Source: Streptomyces sp. NBC_01454 (GTDB lineage Bacteria; Actinomycetota; Actinomycetes; Streptomycetales; Streptomycetaceae). Taken from it: 64,000 nt of DNA. This document shows positions 49,401-60,753 of the stretch, piece after piece. The notes beneath the pieces were generated by a model that was not told the DNA's origin, did no database searches, and was given only the letters and a program-made list of their open reading frames with translations. The stretch's first letter is position 1. Every line of letters begins with the position of its first letter. The DNA lies in assembly GCF_036227565.1 (NCBI RefSeq), contig NZ_CP109460.1:5580001-5644000 (forward strand). The letters are read 5' to 3'. The translations under genes and the position numbers were made by a program.

Positions 49401-51275
49401 GTGCCCGCGACCCCTACGAACGTGCCGGAGCCGAGCCGTACCGATCCGGCCCTCCTCCGTAACTTCTGCATCATCGCGCACATCGACCACGGCAAGTCGA
49501 CGCTCGCCGACCGGATGCTCCAGCTCACCGGTGTCGTCGACCAGCGGCAGATGCGCGCGCAGTACCTCGACCGCATGGACATCGAGCGCGAGCGCGGCAT
49601 CACGATCAAGTCCCAAGCGGTCCGGCTGCCCTGGGACCCTTCCGAGGGGGAAGAGGGCAGTGGCACGACCCACATCCTCAACATGATCGACACCCCGGGC
49701 CACGTCGACTTCACCTATGAGGTGTCCCGCTCGCTCGCCGCGTGCGAGGGCTGCGTCCTCCTCGTCGACGCCGCTCAGGGCATCGAGGCCCAGACACTCG
49801 CCAACCTCTACCTGGCGATGGAGCACGAGCTCACGATCATCCCCGTCCTCAACAAGATCGACCTGCCGGCCGCGCAGCCCGAGAAGTTCGCCGCCGAGCT
49901 GGCCAACCTGGTCGGCTGCGACCCCGAGGACGTGCTGAAGGTCTCCGCCAAGACCGGCGTCGGCGTGCCCGAGCTGCTGAACAAGGTCGTCCGTGAGGTG
50001 CCGGCCCCGGTCGGCGTCAAGGATGCCCCCGCCCGCGCGATGATCTTCGACTCGGTCTACGACGCCTACCGGGGCGTCGTGACGTACGTGAAGGTCGTCG
50101 ACGGCACGCTCAGCAAGCGCGAGCGCATCCGGATGATGTCCACCGGTGCCGCGCACGAGCTGCTGGAGATCGGCACCAACTCCCCGGAGATGAAGGCTGC
50201 CGACGGCCTGTCCGTCGGCGAGGTGGGCTATCTGATCACCGGGGTGAAGGACGTCCGGCAGTCCAAGGTGGGTGACACGATCACCCAGCTCACCAAGGGG
50301 GCCACGGAGCCGCTGGGCGGCTACAAGGACCCCAAGCCGATGGTGTTCTCGGGGCTGTATCCGCTGGACGGCTCGGACTACCCCGAGCTGCGCGACGCGC
50401 TGGACAAGCTTCAGCTCAACGACGCCGCGCTGGTCTACGAACCGGAGACCTCCGCGGCCCTCGGCTTCGGCTTCCGCGTCGGCTTCCTGGGCCTGCTGCA
50501 CCTGGAGGTCATCCGCGAGCGCCTGGAGCGCGAGTTCGGCCTCGATCTCATCGCCACCGCCCCCAACGTGGTCTACCGCGTGGAGATGGAGGACGGGGTC
50601 GAGCACGAGGTCACCAACCCGAGCGAGTTCCCCACGGGCAAGATCGACAAGGTGCACGAGCCGGTCGTCCGGGCCACGATCCTGGCGCCGAGCGAGTTCA
50701 TCGGCGCGATCATGGAGCTGTGCCAGACCCGCCGCGGCAACCTCCTCGGCATGGACTACCTCTCCGAGGACCGGGTCGAGATCCGCTACACCCTTCCGCT
50801 CGCCGAGGTCGTCTTCGACTTCTTCGACCAGCTGAAGTCCAAGACGCGCGGTTACGCCTCGCTGGACTACGAGCCCACCGGTGAGCAGTCCGCCGACCTG
50901 GTCAAGGTCGACATCCTGCTGCACGGCGACAAGGTCGACGCGTTCTCCGCGATCTGCCACAAGGACAAGGCCTACGCCTACGGTGTCCGGCTGGTCGCCA
51001 AGCTGCGGGAGCTGATTCCGCGGCAGAGCTTCGAGGTGCCGATCCAGGCCGCCATCGGCAGCCGGGTCATCGCCCGTGAGACGGTCCGCGCCATCCGCAA
51101 GGACGTCCTCGCCAAGTGCTACGGCGGTGACATCTCCCGTAAGCGGAAGCTGCTGGAGAAGCAGAAGGAAGGCAAGAAGCGGATGAAGATGGTCGGCAGC
51201 GTGGAGGTCCCGCAGGAGGCCTTCATCGCGGTGCTGTCCTCGGACTCCGACGGCGACGCGAAGGCGAAGAAGTAG
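49401..51275 (+). CDS. lepA: Elongation factor 4 (LepA)
   Basis: 624-aa translational GTPase related to EF-G, involved in ribosome biogenesis or rescue of stalled translocation. G1 is [10 protein letters not shown]3 DTPGHVDF, G4 NKID. The switch region contains [12 protein letters not shown]. After domains II and III comes the LepA-specific C-terminal domain ([23 protein letters not shown] spans about residues 501-523) ending in KAKK. GTG 49401 gives [22 protein letters not shown]; an overlapping ATG at 49390 is in another frame. No ribosome site is evident before the GTG. A strong terminator follows. Confidence 0.96.
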   Translation: MPATPTNVPEPSRTDPALLRNFCIIAHIDHGKSTLADRMLQLTGVVDQRQMRAQYLDRMDIERERGITIKSQAVRLPWDPSEGEEGSGTTHILNMIDTPGHVDFTYEVSRSLAACEGCVLLVDAAQGIEAQTLANLYLAMEHELTIIPVLNKIDLPAAQPEKFAAELANLVGCDPEDVLKVSAKTGVGVPELLNKVVREVPAPVGVKDAPARAMIFDSVYDAYRGVVTYVKVVDGTLSKRERIRMMSTGAAHELLEIGTNSPEMKAADGLSVGEVGYLITGVKDVRQSKVGDTITQLTKGATEPLGGYKDPKPMVFSGLYPLDGSDYPELRDALDKLQLNDAALVYEPETSAALGFGFRVGFLGLLHLEVIRERLEREFGLDLIATAPNVVYRVEMEDGVEHEVTNPSEFPTGKIDKVHEPVVRATILAPSEFIGAIMELCQTRRGNLLGMDYLSEDRVEIRYTLPLAEVVFDFFDQLKSKTRGYASLDYEPTGEQSADLVKVDILLHGDKVDAFSAICHKDKAYAYGVRLVAKLRELIPRQSFEVPIQAAIGSRVIARETVRAIRKDVLAKCYGGDISRKRKLLEKQKEGKKRMKMVGSVEVPQEAFIAVLSSDSDGDAKAKK

Positions 51276-51314
51276 GGCCTGGCGCCCGGCCGGAAGCGGC
51301 CGCGCGCGGCGGTG

Positions 51315-51354
51315 CGTCAGGGCGCCGGCCTCCTCGGGGGCCGGCGCCCTGACG
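51315..51354 (+). terminator. Terminator of lepA
   Basis: A perfect 16-bp stem (CGTCAGGGCGCCGGCC and its complement) with an 8-base loop, 39 bases after the stop codon. Confidence 0.85.
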
Positions 51355-51558
51355 GCTTTGCGGCTGCACGACGAAGGGAAACCCGGGAGGAATTCCGGAG
51401 GGAATGTGGAAGGGTTGTGGAGCACCGCTGTGGAGGCGGTGTGATCCGTTCTGCCAGGTGGGTGCGGTGCGGGGCCGCCACGACGTACTTTCGGGCATTG
51501 CGGCTGCTACGTACACCTATTGCGCCGGTCACATCGTGAACCTGTCGTCCACAGCCCC

Positions 51559-51587
51559 TTACGCGTCGGCGCCTCGCGCTCTACTCT
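51559..51587 (+). promoter_or_regulatory. Promoter of the acyl-CoA ligase gene
   Basis: TTACGC (51559-51564), 17 bases, TACTCT (51582-51587). Confidence 0.6.
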
Positions 51588-51645
51588 GATCACGCTCAAG
51601 GTTACTCGCGAGTCACCAGCAACGAAGCGGGCCCCGGAGGACGCC

Positions 51646-53535
<1,890 letters not shown>

Positions 53536-53576
53536 CCGCACGGCGCGGCGCCCCTGAGGCCGGGCCGGCCGCCGCT

Positions 53577-53609
53577 GCCCGTACCCGCCGGGCGGCGGCG
53601 GGTACGGGC
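53577..53609 (+). terminator. Terminator of the acyl-CoA ligase gene
   Basis: A perfect 14-bp stem (GCCCGTACCCGCCG and its complement) with loop GGCGG, about 40 bases after the stop codon. Confidence 0.85.
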
Positions 53610-53809
53610 GGGAATCGCAAGGTCGCCGGCCCTCTCCGGACAGCCCTTTCGGGCCCCGCTCCGCGCGTCGGCCAACTCCCTCGGCGCGTCAGCCGAATTG
53701 ACCCCTCGGACCACCCAGTTGTGTGACTCAGTGCTTATGACTGCGCTCGTTCTGTCACTCTGTTGTTGGCGCATCCGGCGCTGTAGCGGAGCTGCTCGGG
53801 AGTTGCTCA

Positions 53810-55918
53810 ATGAGGACGACAACTTCGTCTCCACGGGACGACGACGTCACGGCGGCGCGCACGACGATGACCGGCGGGTCCGGCGGCGGCCCCGCGGCCC
53901 GTTCCCTGCGGGCCAGCCTGCCCGGTGATCCGCGGGCCGCTGCCGCCGCCCGGCGGCTGGTGCGGTCCGCATTCGTCGAATGGGCGGGCCAGGAGCTCCC
54001 CGGCGCCCACCGGCTGACCGGCCGGCTCGCGGACGAGGCGGAGCTGCTGGTCAGCGAGCTGGTGACCAACGCGGTGGTCCACGCCGGCACCGCCGTCGAG
54101 CTGCGCTGCCGGCTGGAGTCGCCGGACGGGCCGCGGCCCGGCACGGAGCCGTACGGTGGCCGCCACGGAGATCCGTACGCGGCGCCGTACGCGGAGGGCA
54201 CCCCCGGCGCGGGCCCCGAGGGCGCCTGGGGCCCCGGCATCCTCATCGAGGTCTCCGATCACCACCCCACGCAGCCGATCCGCGCCCGCGACGACAGCGC
54301 CGCCTCCGAAACCAGTGGCCACGGCCTCCAGCTGATCAGCGCGGTCGCCGAATCCTGGGGCATCACCTACCGCCGGGCCATGAAGACCGTATGGTTCCGG
54401 CTGCCCATGGGGGCCCCGGACGACGCCGGGCGGCTGGAGCCGGAGCGCGCCTTCGACGACCGGCTGCTCCAGCGCGAGCTGCGGGCGGCCGAGCTCCTCG
54501 CCCCGGCGCCGCGCCGGGCCGTCCGGCCGGAACGCGAGGCGGGCGGGGCCGACAACGGCGCCCTGTCCTTCCTCGCCGAGGCCTCCGATCTGCTCTCCGG
54601 CCAGCTCGACGCGGACCAGGTCGCCGCGCTCGCCGCCCAGTTGATCGTGCCGCGGCTCGCCGAGTGGTGTGCCGTGTGGCTCTACGACGGCGACGGCGGG
54701 GCGCCCGGCCGGGGCATCGCACCGGCCGGTGAGGAGCAGCGCCTCGCCGGCGTCTGGCACACCTGCGAGAGCCATATCGACCCGCTGCGTACCGCGCTGG
54801 AGAAGCAGCCGCCGGACCTTCCGGGCAGCGGCCCGTCCGGCAGCGCCCCCGTCCCGGCCGCCTGGCCCTGGCCGCAGGGACCGGGCGGTGACGACGAGCC
54901 CGACGGGCCCGGCGGCGCCGCGCTGGCCTGTCCGCTGGTCGCCGGCGGCCGCCGGCTGGGCACCCTGCTGCTCGGCCGCGGCGGACTGCTGGGCTTCCCC
55001 GGTGCCGTGGTCGCCCTGATCGAGGACCTCGCCCGCCGGGTCGCCCGCGCCGTCGCCACCGCCCGCGCCTACAGCCGCCAGGAGCGCATCAGCCAGGTCC
55101 TGCAGCGCCGGCTGCTGCCCCGCGGCCGGGCGCAGGTGCCCGGTGTGCAGTCGGCGGTGGTCTACGAGCCGCGTGAGGGCGCCTGGGCGGGCGGCGACTT
55201 CTGGGACCTCTTCGACGCCGGGGACGGCCGCTGGTGCTTCGCCCTCGGCGACGTCTGCGGCAGTGGCCCCGAGGCGGCCGCGGTGACGGGGCTCGCCCGG
55301 CCGGTGCTGCGGCTGCTGGCCCGCGACGGCTTCGGGGTCGCGGCGGTGCTCGACCGGCTCAACAAGACCATGGCGCGGGAGGCCGCGGACTCGGTCGCGG
55401 CGGTCGCGGCCGCGGTGGCGGCGGCCGGTGCCGGGGCCGAGGCGCCCGTCGAGATCCGCGAGGAGGGCGAACAGGCCCGCTTCCTGTCCCTGCTCTACGG
55501 GGAGATCGTCCCCTACCCCGGCGACTCCCGCGGCTCCCGGGGCGCCCGCTGCACCCTCGCCAGCGCCGGCCATCCGCTGCCGCTGGTGCTGGGCACGGAC
55601 GGTGCGGTCCGCTGTGTCGCGGCACCGCAGATGCTGCTGGGGGTGGTCGAGGACGCGTCCTACGTCAGCGAATCGTTCGACCTCCGCCCCGGGGAGACCC
55701 TGCTGTGCGTCACCGACGGGGTGACCGAGCGGCGCTCGGGCCGCCGGCTCTTCGACGACGAGGACGGCCTGGCCACCACCCTCCAGTCCGGCGCCGGCCT
55801 GGACGCCACCGCCCTCGCCGAGCACATCCGCACCACCGTCCACGCCTTCGGCCCCACCCCGCCGGACGACGACCTGGCCCTGCTGGTCCTCCAGGCGGCG
55901 GGGAGCGGGGCGCCGTAA
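53810..55918 (+). CDS. SpoIIE-type PP2C phosphatase with N-terminal anti-sigma kinase domain
   Basis: 702 aa, a signalling protein combining both enzymes of a partner switch. Residues about 30-200 are an RsbW-like HATPase with an intact N-box SELVTNAVVHAG (82-93) and a G2 box SGHGLQLISAVAESWG. A GAF-like sensor region follows (about 250-420). The SpoIIE phosphatase domain (about 440-700) has the metal-binding GGDFWDLFDAGDGRWCFALGDVCG, near residues 464-487, and CVTDGVTE and DDDLALLVL near the end. Such proteins phosphorylate and dephosphorylate anti-anti-sigma factors. No sigma or anti-anti-sigma gene is adjacent, so the target is encoded elsewhere. ATG 53810 follows GGGAG. Confidence 0.88.
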   Translation: MRTTTSSPRDDDVTAARTTMTGGSGGGPAARSLRASLPGDPRAAAAARRLVRSAFVEWAGQELPGAHRLTGRLADEAELLVSELVTNAVVHAGTAVELRCRLESPDGPRPGTEPYGGRHGDPYAAPYAEGTPGAGPEGAWGPGILIEVSDHHPTQPIRARDDSAASETSGHGLQLISAVAESWGITYRRAMKTVWFRLPMGAPDDAGRLEPERAFDDRLLQRELRAAELLAPAPRRAVRPEREAGGADNGALSFLAEASDLLSGQLDADQVAALAAQLIVPRLAEWCAVWLYDGDGGAPGRGIAPAGEEQRLAGVWHTCESHIDPLRTALEKQPPDLPGSGPSGSAPVPAAWPWPQGPGGDDEPDGPGGAALACPLVAGGRRLGTLLLGRGGLLGFPGAVVALIEDLARRVARAVATARAYSRQERISQVLQRRLLPRGRAQVPGVQSAVVYEPREGAWAGGDFWDLFDAGDGRWCFALGDVCGSGPEAAAVTGLARPVLRLLARDGFGVAAVLDRLNKTMAREAADSVAAVAAAVAAAGAGAEAPVEIREEGEQARFLSLLYGEIVPYPGDSRGSRGARCTLASAGHPLPLVLGTDGAVRCVAAPQMLLGVVEDASYVSESFDLRPGETLLCVTDGVTERRSGRRLFDDEDGLATTLQSGAGLDATALAEHIRTTVHAFGPTPPDDDLALLVLQAAGSGAP

Positions 55919-55949
55919 CCGCGGGAGCGGGTCCGGTCGCGGCATGACG

Positions 55950-55955
55950 GACAAT
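55950..55955 (+). promoter_or_regulatory. -10 box for leaderless hemW
   Basis: GACAAT seven bases before ATG 55963, which supports this start over the in-frame ATG at 55954 that lies inside the -10 box. Confidence 0.45.
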
Positions 55956-55962
55956 GGATGCC

Positions 55963-57195
55963 ATGCCTTCCGCACTGCCTGATGGTGAGCCCATGCCCGA
56001 GGACGGGGCGCTGCCCGGTCATGCGCTGGCGGGGGCGGCCGGGCGGCCCCTCGGCTTCTACCTGCACGTGCCGTACTGCGCCACCCGCTGCGGCTACTGC
56101 GACTTCAACACCTACACCGCGAGCGAGCTGCGCGGCTCCGGCGGCGCCCTGGCCTCGCGCGACAACTACGCCGACACCGTCGTGGCGGAGATCCGGCTGG
56201 CCCGCAAGGTGCTCGGCGACGACCCCCGCCCGGTCGAGACGGTCTTCGTCGGCGGCGGCACCCCGACCCTGCTGCCCGCCGCCGACCTCGTCCGGATGCT
56301 GGCGGCGATCCGCGAGGAGTTCGGCCTGGCGCCCGGCGCCGAGATCACCACCGAGGCCAACCCGGAGTCCGTCGACCCCCGCTACCTCGCCGCACTGCGC
56401 GCGGGCGGCTTCAACCGCGTCTCCTTCGGCATGCAGAGCGCCCGGCAGCACGTCCTCAAGATCCTCGACCGTACGCACACCCCCGGGCGCCCCGAGGCCT
56501 GCGTCGCCGAGGCCCGCGCCGCCGGCTTCGACCACGTCAACCTCGATCTGATCTACGGCACGCCGGGCGAGACCGACGACGACTGGCGCGCGTCCCTCGA
56601 CGCCGCCCTCGGCGCCGGCCCCGACCATGTCTCCGCCTACGCCCTGATCGTCGAGGAGGGCACCCAGCTGGCCCGCCGGATCCGCCGCGGCGAGGTCCCG
56701 ATGACCGACGACGACGTCCACGCCGACCGCTACCTCCTCGCGGAAGAGGCCCTGACCGCCGCCGGGTTCCGCTGGTACGAGGTCTCCAACTGGGCCACCA
56801 CCGACGCCGCCCGCTGCCGCCACAACGAGCTGTACTGGACCGGTGCCGACTGGTGGGGCGCGGGCCCCGGCGCCCACAGCCACGTCGGCGGCGTCCGCTG
56901 GTGGAACGTCAAGCACCCGGGCGGCTACGCCCAGGCCCTCACCGAAGGCCGCTCCCCGGGCGCCGGCCGCGAGCTGCTGGCCGCAGAGGACCGCCGCGTC
57001 GAACGCATCCTCCTGGAGCTGCGGCTCGCCGACGGCTGCCCGCTGGACCTGCTCGCCCCGGCGGGGGCACGGGCGGCGGCCCGCGCCCTGGAGGACGGCC
57101 TGCTGGAGGCCGGGCCGTACGGCCGCGGACGGGCCGTCCTGACACTCCGGGGACGGCTGCTGGCTGACGCGGTGGTGCGGGATCTGGTGGACTGA
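55963..57195 (+). CDS. hemW: Heme chaperone HemW (radical SAM)
   Basis: 410 aa, related to oxygen-independent coproporphyrinogen oxidase HemN but of the HemW type, which carries heme to membrane proteins. The iron-sulfur motif is CATRCGYC (Cys-x3-Cys-x2-Cys) in LHVPYCATRCGYCDFNTYT, followed by VFVGGGTPTLL, TEANPES, RVSFGMQS and NLDLIYGTPGE. The C-terminal HemN domain has YEVSNWA and GPGAHSHV. The Met at 55963 is preferred because of the -10 box position. In many bacteria hemW follows lepA and precedes hrcA, as it does here with two insertions. Confidence 0.93.
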   Translation: MPSALPDGEPMPEDGALPGHALAGAAGRPLGFYLHVPYCATRCGYCDFNTYTASELRGSGGALASRDNYADTVVAEIRLARKVLGDDPRPVETVFVGGGTPTLLPAADLVRMLAAIREEFGLAPGAEITTEANPESVDPRYLAALRAGGFNRVSFGMQSARQHVLKILDRTHTPGRPEACVAEARAAGFDHVNLDLIYGTPGETDDDWRASLDAALGAGPDHVSAYALIVEEGTQLARRIRRGEVPMTDDDVHADRYLLAEEALTAAGFRWYEVSNWATTDAARCRHNELYWTGADWWGAGPGAHSHVGGVRWWNVKHPGGYAQALTEGRSPGAGRELLAAEDRRVERILLELRLADGCPLDLLAPAGARAAARALEDGLLEAGPYGRGRAVLTLRGRLLADAVVRDLVD

Positions 57196-57295
57196 TCCTC
57201 GAACGAGTGAACCGATGTGGGCGCGCTGCCCACCTGCCTACGCTCTCCCTAGGCTGCTGCCAAATGCACGCGGCGTGATGTGGAGGGCCACGGAG

Positions 57296-57913
57296 ATGAC
57301 CGCTGTGGATGACCGACCGACCACGGGCAACGGGGATATCGAGCCGACCACGAGCAACATGGTGAAGTTCTTCGAGAACCTGGAGGTTCCCGAGGACGTC
57401 AAGGTGGAGCTCCTGCGGGGGGAAATCGTGATGAGGGCGGGGCCGGACCTGGTCCACAACAGGATCGTGCTGAGGGTGCTGCGGCAGATCCCGGATCAGA
57501 AGTGGGACTGTCTCCAGACCCAGGACATCGATCTGCTGAGCGAAACCAGTGAGCCCCAGCCCGACCTCGTCGTGTTGGAGCGCGATGCGGGGCCGGAATC
57601 GGGCCGGCTACTGCCTGCTCAGTTGATCACGATGCTGGTCGAGGTCGTCTCCAAGAACAGCGTCGACCGTGACTACGGCGTGAAACGGTCCATCTACGCG
57701 GCGGGCGGGATTCCCGCCTACCTCATCGTCGACCCCGTCATGGCGCAATGCGTCCTGCTCACCGACCCCGTCGGCAGTGGCGAGGAGGCTGACTACCGGA
57801 CTCAGCGGATCGGCAAATTCGGCGAATCCGTGCCCTTGGGGCTGCTCGACGTCGACCTGGACACCACCGAGTTCGGCATCCTCCCCAACGTCAGGCCGCA
57901 CCGCCGTCCGTGA
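57296..57913 (+). CDS. Uma2 family (DUF820) putative endonuclease
   Basis: 205 aa of the restriction endonuclease-like Uma2 family, common in Streptomyces and cyanobacteria. The PD-(D/E)xK-type core is visible: VELLRGEIVMRAG, PQPDLVVLE (Asp), VEVVSKNSVDRDYGVKRSIYA (Glu and the following Ser/Lys). The overall order matches the family. Lower GC at third positions than neighbours, hinting at a mobile or recently gained gene. ATG 57296 with GGAGGG upstream; ATG 57278 is possible. Its 3' end overlaps the convergent DUF3097 gene by 23 bases. Biological role unknown. Confidence 0.82.
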   Translation: MTAVDDRPTTGNGDIEPTTSNMVKFFENLEVPEDVKVELLRGEIVMRAGPDLVHNRIVLRVLRQIPDQKWDCLQTQDIDLLSETSEPQPDLVVLERDAGPESGRLLPAQLITMLVEVVSKNSVDRDYGVKRSIYAAGGIPAYLIVDPVMAQCVLLTDPVGSGEEADYRTQRIGKFGESVPLGLLDVDLDTTEFGILPNVRPHRRP

Positions 57914-58724
57914 CGAAGTCGATCAGTTCCTCAACCCTTCCCAGCAGCGCCGGCTCCAGGTCCTTGTAGGAGCGCACGCGCGACAGGATGTGCTGCCAGG
58001 CCGCCCCGGTGTTCTCCGGCCAGCCCAGTGCGCGGCACACGCCCGTCTTCCAGTCCTGCCCGCGCGGGACGGTGGGCCAGGCCGGGATACCGACGGACGA
58101 CGGCTTCACCGCCTCCCACACGTCGATGTACGGGTGGCCGACGACCAGGGCGTCCGCGCCCGTCACCTCGGCCGCGATCCGGGACTCCTTCGAGCCGGGG
58201 ACGAGGTGGTCGACGAGGACGCCGAGGCGGGCGTCCGGCCCGGGGGAGAAGCTGCGGACGATCGCCGGGAGGTCGTCGATGCCCTCCAGGTACTCCACGA
58301 CGACGCCCTCGATGCGCAGGTCGTCGCCCCAGACCCGCTCGACGAGTTCGGCGTCGTGCCGGCCCTCCACATAGATGCGCCCGGCGCGGGCGACCCGGGC
58401 GCGGGCGCCGGGGACGGCGAGCGAGCCGGAGGCCGTACGGGCCGGAGTGCTCGGCGCCGGGCGGCCCTGGGGGCGTACGAGGGTGACGACCTTGCCCTCC
58501 AGAAGGAAGCCGCGCGGGGTCATCGGAAAGACGCGGTGCTTGCCGAAGCGGTCCTCCAGGGTGACCGTCGGGCCCTCGGCCGTCTTCTCGCAGCGGATCA
58601 CGGCGCCGCAGAAGCCCGTGGTGACCTCCTCGACGACCAGATCCGGGTCGGCCGGTACCTCCGGGGCGGGGCGCTGCTTCTTCCAGGACGGGGTCAGGTC
58701 GGGGCTGTAGCGCTTGCTCTGCAT
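57891..58724 (-). CDS. DUF3097 family protein
   Basis: 277 aa, an actinobacterial family of unknown function. An N-terminal part (YSPDLTPSWKKQRPAPEVPADPDLVVE, about residues 6-32) is followed by a small beta domain and a C-terminal Toprim-like region with the segment IYVEGRHDAELVERVWG, then VDHLVPGSKESRIA and GHPYIDVWEAVKP. The EGRHD/DHL pattern recalls the acidic residues of Toprim nucleases, so nucleic-acid cleavage or binding is possible. ATG 58724 (minus) matches the start of the conserved sequence. Overlaps the Uma2 gene tail to tail. Confidence 0.85.
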   Translation of the reverse strand: MQSKRYSPDLTPSWKKQRPAPEVPADPDLVVEEVTTGFCGAVIRCEKTAEGPTVTLEDRFGKHRVFPMTPRGFLLEGKVVTLVRPQGRPAPSTPARTASGSLAVPGARARVARAGRIYVEGRHDAELVERVWGDDLRIEGVVVEYLEGIDDLPAIVRSFSPGPDARLGVLVDHLVPGSKESRIAAEVTGADALVVGHPYIDVWEAVKPSSVGIPAWPTVPRGQDWKTGVCRALGWPENTGAAWQHILSRVRSYKDLEPALLGRVEELIDFVTDGGAA

Positions 58725-58803
58725 GGGCCTGTTCTGCGCCTGTTCTGTTCGAGGAGGGGGATGCGAAGTGGGGGCGGCGGGCGGTGGACGGTCGGGGCAG
58801 GGG

Positions 58804-59541
58804 TCAGGAGGCGGGGGCGACGCCGAAGCGGGTCGCCAGGGCGTCCCGCTGGGCGTGGACGAAGGCGGCGTCCACCACGGCGCCGTGGCCGGGGACGTAG
58901 ACCGCGTCCTCGCCGCCGAGGGCCAGCAGCCGGTCCAGCGCGCCGGGCCACTGCTGCGGCAGTGCGTCCGGGCCCGCCTGCGGCTCACCGGACTCCTCGA
59001 CCAGATCGCCGCAGAAGACGATCTCGGGGGCGCCCTGCCGGCCCGGGACCAGGACCGCGAGATCGTGGGCGGTGTGCCCGGGACCGACGTTGGCGAGCAG
59101 CACCTGACGGTCGCCGAGCTCGACGGTCAGCTGGCCGTGGACGTGGTGGTGCGGGGCGACCAGCAGATCGGCGGCCTCCGCGGCGGCGTCCCGGTCGACG
59201 CCGTGCCGTACCGCGTCGTGCCGCAGCTCGTCCTTGCCGCGGCGCAGCAGATCACCGAGGCCGGCCGCGCCGAACACCTCGACGCCCGCGAAGGCGGCGG
59301 TGCCCAGCACATGATCGAAATGCGGGTGGGTGAGCGCGACATGCGTCACGTCCCGGCCCAGCACCCCGCGGATCGTCCGGCGCAGCTCCGCGCCGTCGCG
59401 AAGGGTCGCGCCGGTGTCGACGATCATGACGCCGGTGGTCCCCGCGATCACCCCGATCGTCTCGTCCCACCCCGGCATCCGGCGCCTGGTGACACCGTCA
59501 CCGAGCCGTTCCCAGCCGGCCTCTTCCCAAGCAGTGTGCAT
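58804..59541 (-). CDS. MBL-fold metallo-hydrolase
   Basis: 245 aa with the metallo-beta-lactamase zinc motif HPHFDH (72-77) in VALTHPHFDHVLG, then GHTAHDLAVLVP, FCGDLVEESG (Asp) and YVPGHGAVVDA (His). Complete metal ligand set; a hydrolase of the glyoxalase II/flavoprotein-like group, substrate unknown. A TAGCGT box lies six bases before the ATG on the minus strand, predicting a leaderless transcript. It is divergent from hrcA, and 80 bases separate it from the DUF3097 gene. Confidence 0.88.
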   Translation of the reverse strand: MHTAWEEAGWERLGDGVTRRRMPGWDETIGVIAGTTGVMIVDTGATLRDGAELRRTIRGVLGRDVTHVALTHPHFDHVLGTAAFAGVEVFGAAGLGDLLRRGKDELRHDAVRHGVDRDAAAEAADLLVAPHHHVHGQLTVELGDRQVLLANVGPGHTAHDLAVLVPGRQGAPEIVFCGDLVEESGEPQAGPDALPQQWPGALDRLLALGGEDAVYVPGHGAVVDAAFVHAQRDALATRFGVAPAS

Positions 59542-59547
59542 ACCGAG

Positions 59548-59553
59548 ACGCTA
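59548..59553 (-). promoter_or_regulatory. -10 box for the leaderless metallo-hydrolase gene
   Basis: TAGCGT on the minus strand, six bases before the ATG at 59541. Confidence 0.5.
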
Positions 59554-59626
59554 GCGCCCTCGCGATAGCGTTGCCCGGCAGATCGGCCGAACACGGGCAT
59601 CGGGCGGTTGCTCCGCGCGGCCGCCC

Positions 59627-59657
59627 TTGCCGTGGCCGTGCTACCCGGCCGTACACT
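59627..59657 (+). promoter_or_regulatory. Promoter of hrcA-dnaJ
   Basis: TTGCCG (59627-59632) and TACACT (59652-59657), 19 bases apart. The transcription start would fall just in front of the CIRCE operator. Confidence 0.5.
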
Positions 59658-59667
59658 GGCTCCGGGT

Positions 59668-59694
59668 CTGGCACTCTGCCCGTGTGAGTGCCAG
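59668..59694 (+). promoter_or_regulatory. CIRCE operator (HrcA binding site)
   Basis: CTGGCACTC, nine bases, GAGTGCCAG: a perfect inverted repeat matching the CIRCE form (GCACTC-N9-GAGTGC core). It lies 43 bases before the hrcA start and just after the predicted transcription start, so HrcA represses its own operon. Confidence 0.93.
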
Positions 59695-59736
59695 GAGGAT
59701 CGAGACGCCGGGACGGCCGGACTGGAGGTGCGCGGA

Positions 59737-60753
59737 ATGCTCAGTGAACGCAGGCTCGAAGTGCTGCGCGCCATCGTCCAGGACTATGTCGGGACGGAGG
59801 AGCCGGTCGGCTCCAAGGCACTCACGGAGCGCCATCAGCTCGGGGTCTCCCCGGCGACGATCCGCAACGACATGGCGGCCCTGGAGGACGAGGGGTTCAT
59901 CGCCCAGCCGCACACAAGTGCCGGGCGGATCCCGACCGACAAGGGCTATCGCCTGTTCGTCGACAAGCTGGCCGGCGTCAAGCCGCTGTCCAGCCCGGAG
60001 CGGCGGGCGATCCAGAATTTCCTGGACGGCGCCGTCGACCTCGACGACGTCGTCGGCCGCACGGTCCGGCTGCTGGCGCAGCTGACCCGGCAGGTCGCCG
60101 TCGTGCAGTACCCCTCCCTGACCCGCTCCACGGTCCGGCACGTCGAGCTGCTGGCGCTGGCCCCGGCCCGCCTGATGCTCGTACTGATCACGGACACCGG
60201 ACGGGTCGAGCAGCGGCTCATCGACTGCCAGGCGCCGTTCGGTGAGATGTCCCTGGCGGATCTGCGGGCGCGGCTCAACAGCCGGGTCGTGGGCCGCAGG
60301 TTCGCGGATGTGCCGCAGTTGGTGCAGGATCTCCCGGAGTCCTTCGAGCAGGACGACCGCGGCACGGTCTCGACAGTGCTGTCGGTGTTGCTGGAGACTT
60401 TGGTGGAGGAGACCGAAGAGCGACTGGTGATCGGCGGCACCGCCAATCTCACGCGCTTCGGGCACGATTTTCCACTGACCATCCGGCCGGTGCTGGAGGC
60501 CCTTGAGGAGCACGTGGTGCTGCTCAAGCTGCTCGGGGAGGCCAAGGACTCGGGCATGACCGTACGTATCGGGCATGAGAATGCCCATGAAGGCCTGACG
60601 TCCACATCGGTCGTCGCGGTCGGCTACGGTTCGGGCGACGAGGCAGTCGCCAAACTCGGCGTGGTCGGACCGACCCGCATGGACTACCCCGGAACGATGG
60701 GAGCGGTACGCGCAGTGGCACGTTACGTCGGACAAATCCTCGCGGAGTCGTAA
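59737..60753 (+). CDS. hrcA: Heat-inducible transcription repressor HrcA
   Basis: 338-aa repressor of heat-shock genes that binds CIRCE and is folded by GroEL. The N-terminal winged helix has the run [19 protein letters not shown] and the recognition region [19 protein letters not shown]. Next comes the conserved [16 protein letters not shown] segment, then the GAF-like effector domain and dimerisation insert, ending [20 protein letters not shown] near the C-terminus. ATG 59737 has GGAGG 8 bases upstream. dnaJ follows without a gap. Confidence 0.97.
   Translation: MLSERRLEVLRAIVQDYVGTEEPVGSKALTERHQLGVSPATIRNDMAALEDEGFIAQPHTSAGRIPTDKGYRLFVDKLAGVKPLSSPERRAIQNFLDGAVDLDDVVGRTVRLLAQLTRQVAVVQYPSLTRSTVRHVELLALAPARLMLVLITDTGRVEQRLIDCQAPFGEMSLADLRARLNSRVVGRRFADVPQLVQDLPESFEQDDRGTVSTVLSVLLETLVEETEERLVIGGTANLTRFGHDFPLTIRPVLEALEEHVVLLKLLGEAKDSGMTVRIGHENAHEGLTSTSVVAVGYGSGDEAVAKLGVVGPTRMDYPGTMGAVRAVARYVGQILAES

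Larger units (their letters stand above)
51276..51645 (+). other. Intergenic region lepA to the acyl-CoA ligase gene
   Basis: 370 bases: the lepA terminator, then about 200 bases with nothing recognisable, then the promoter at 51559 and a leader of about 50 bases. Confidence 0.6.
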
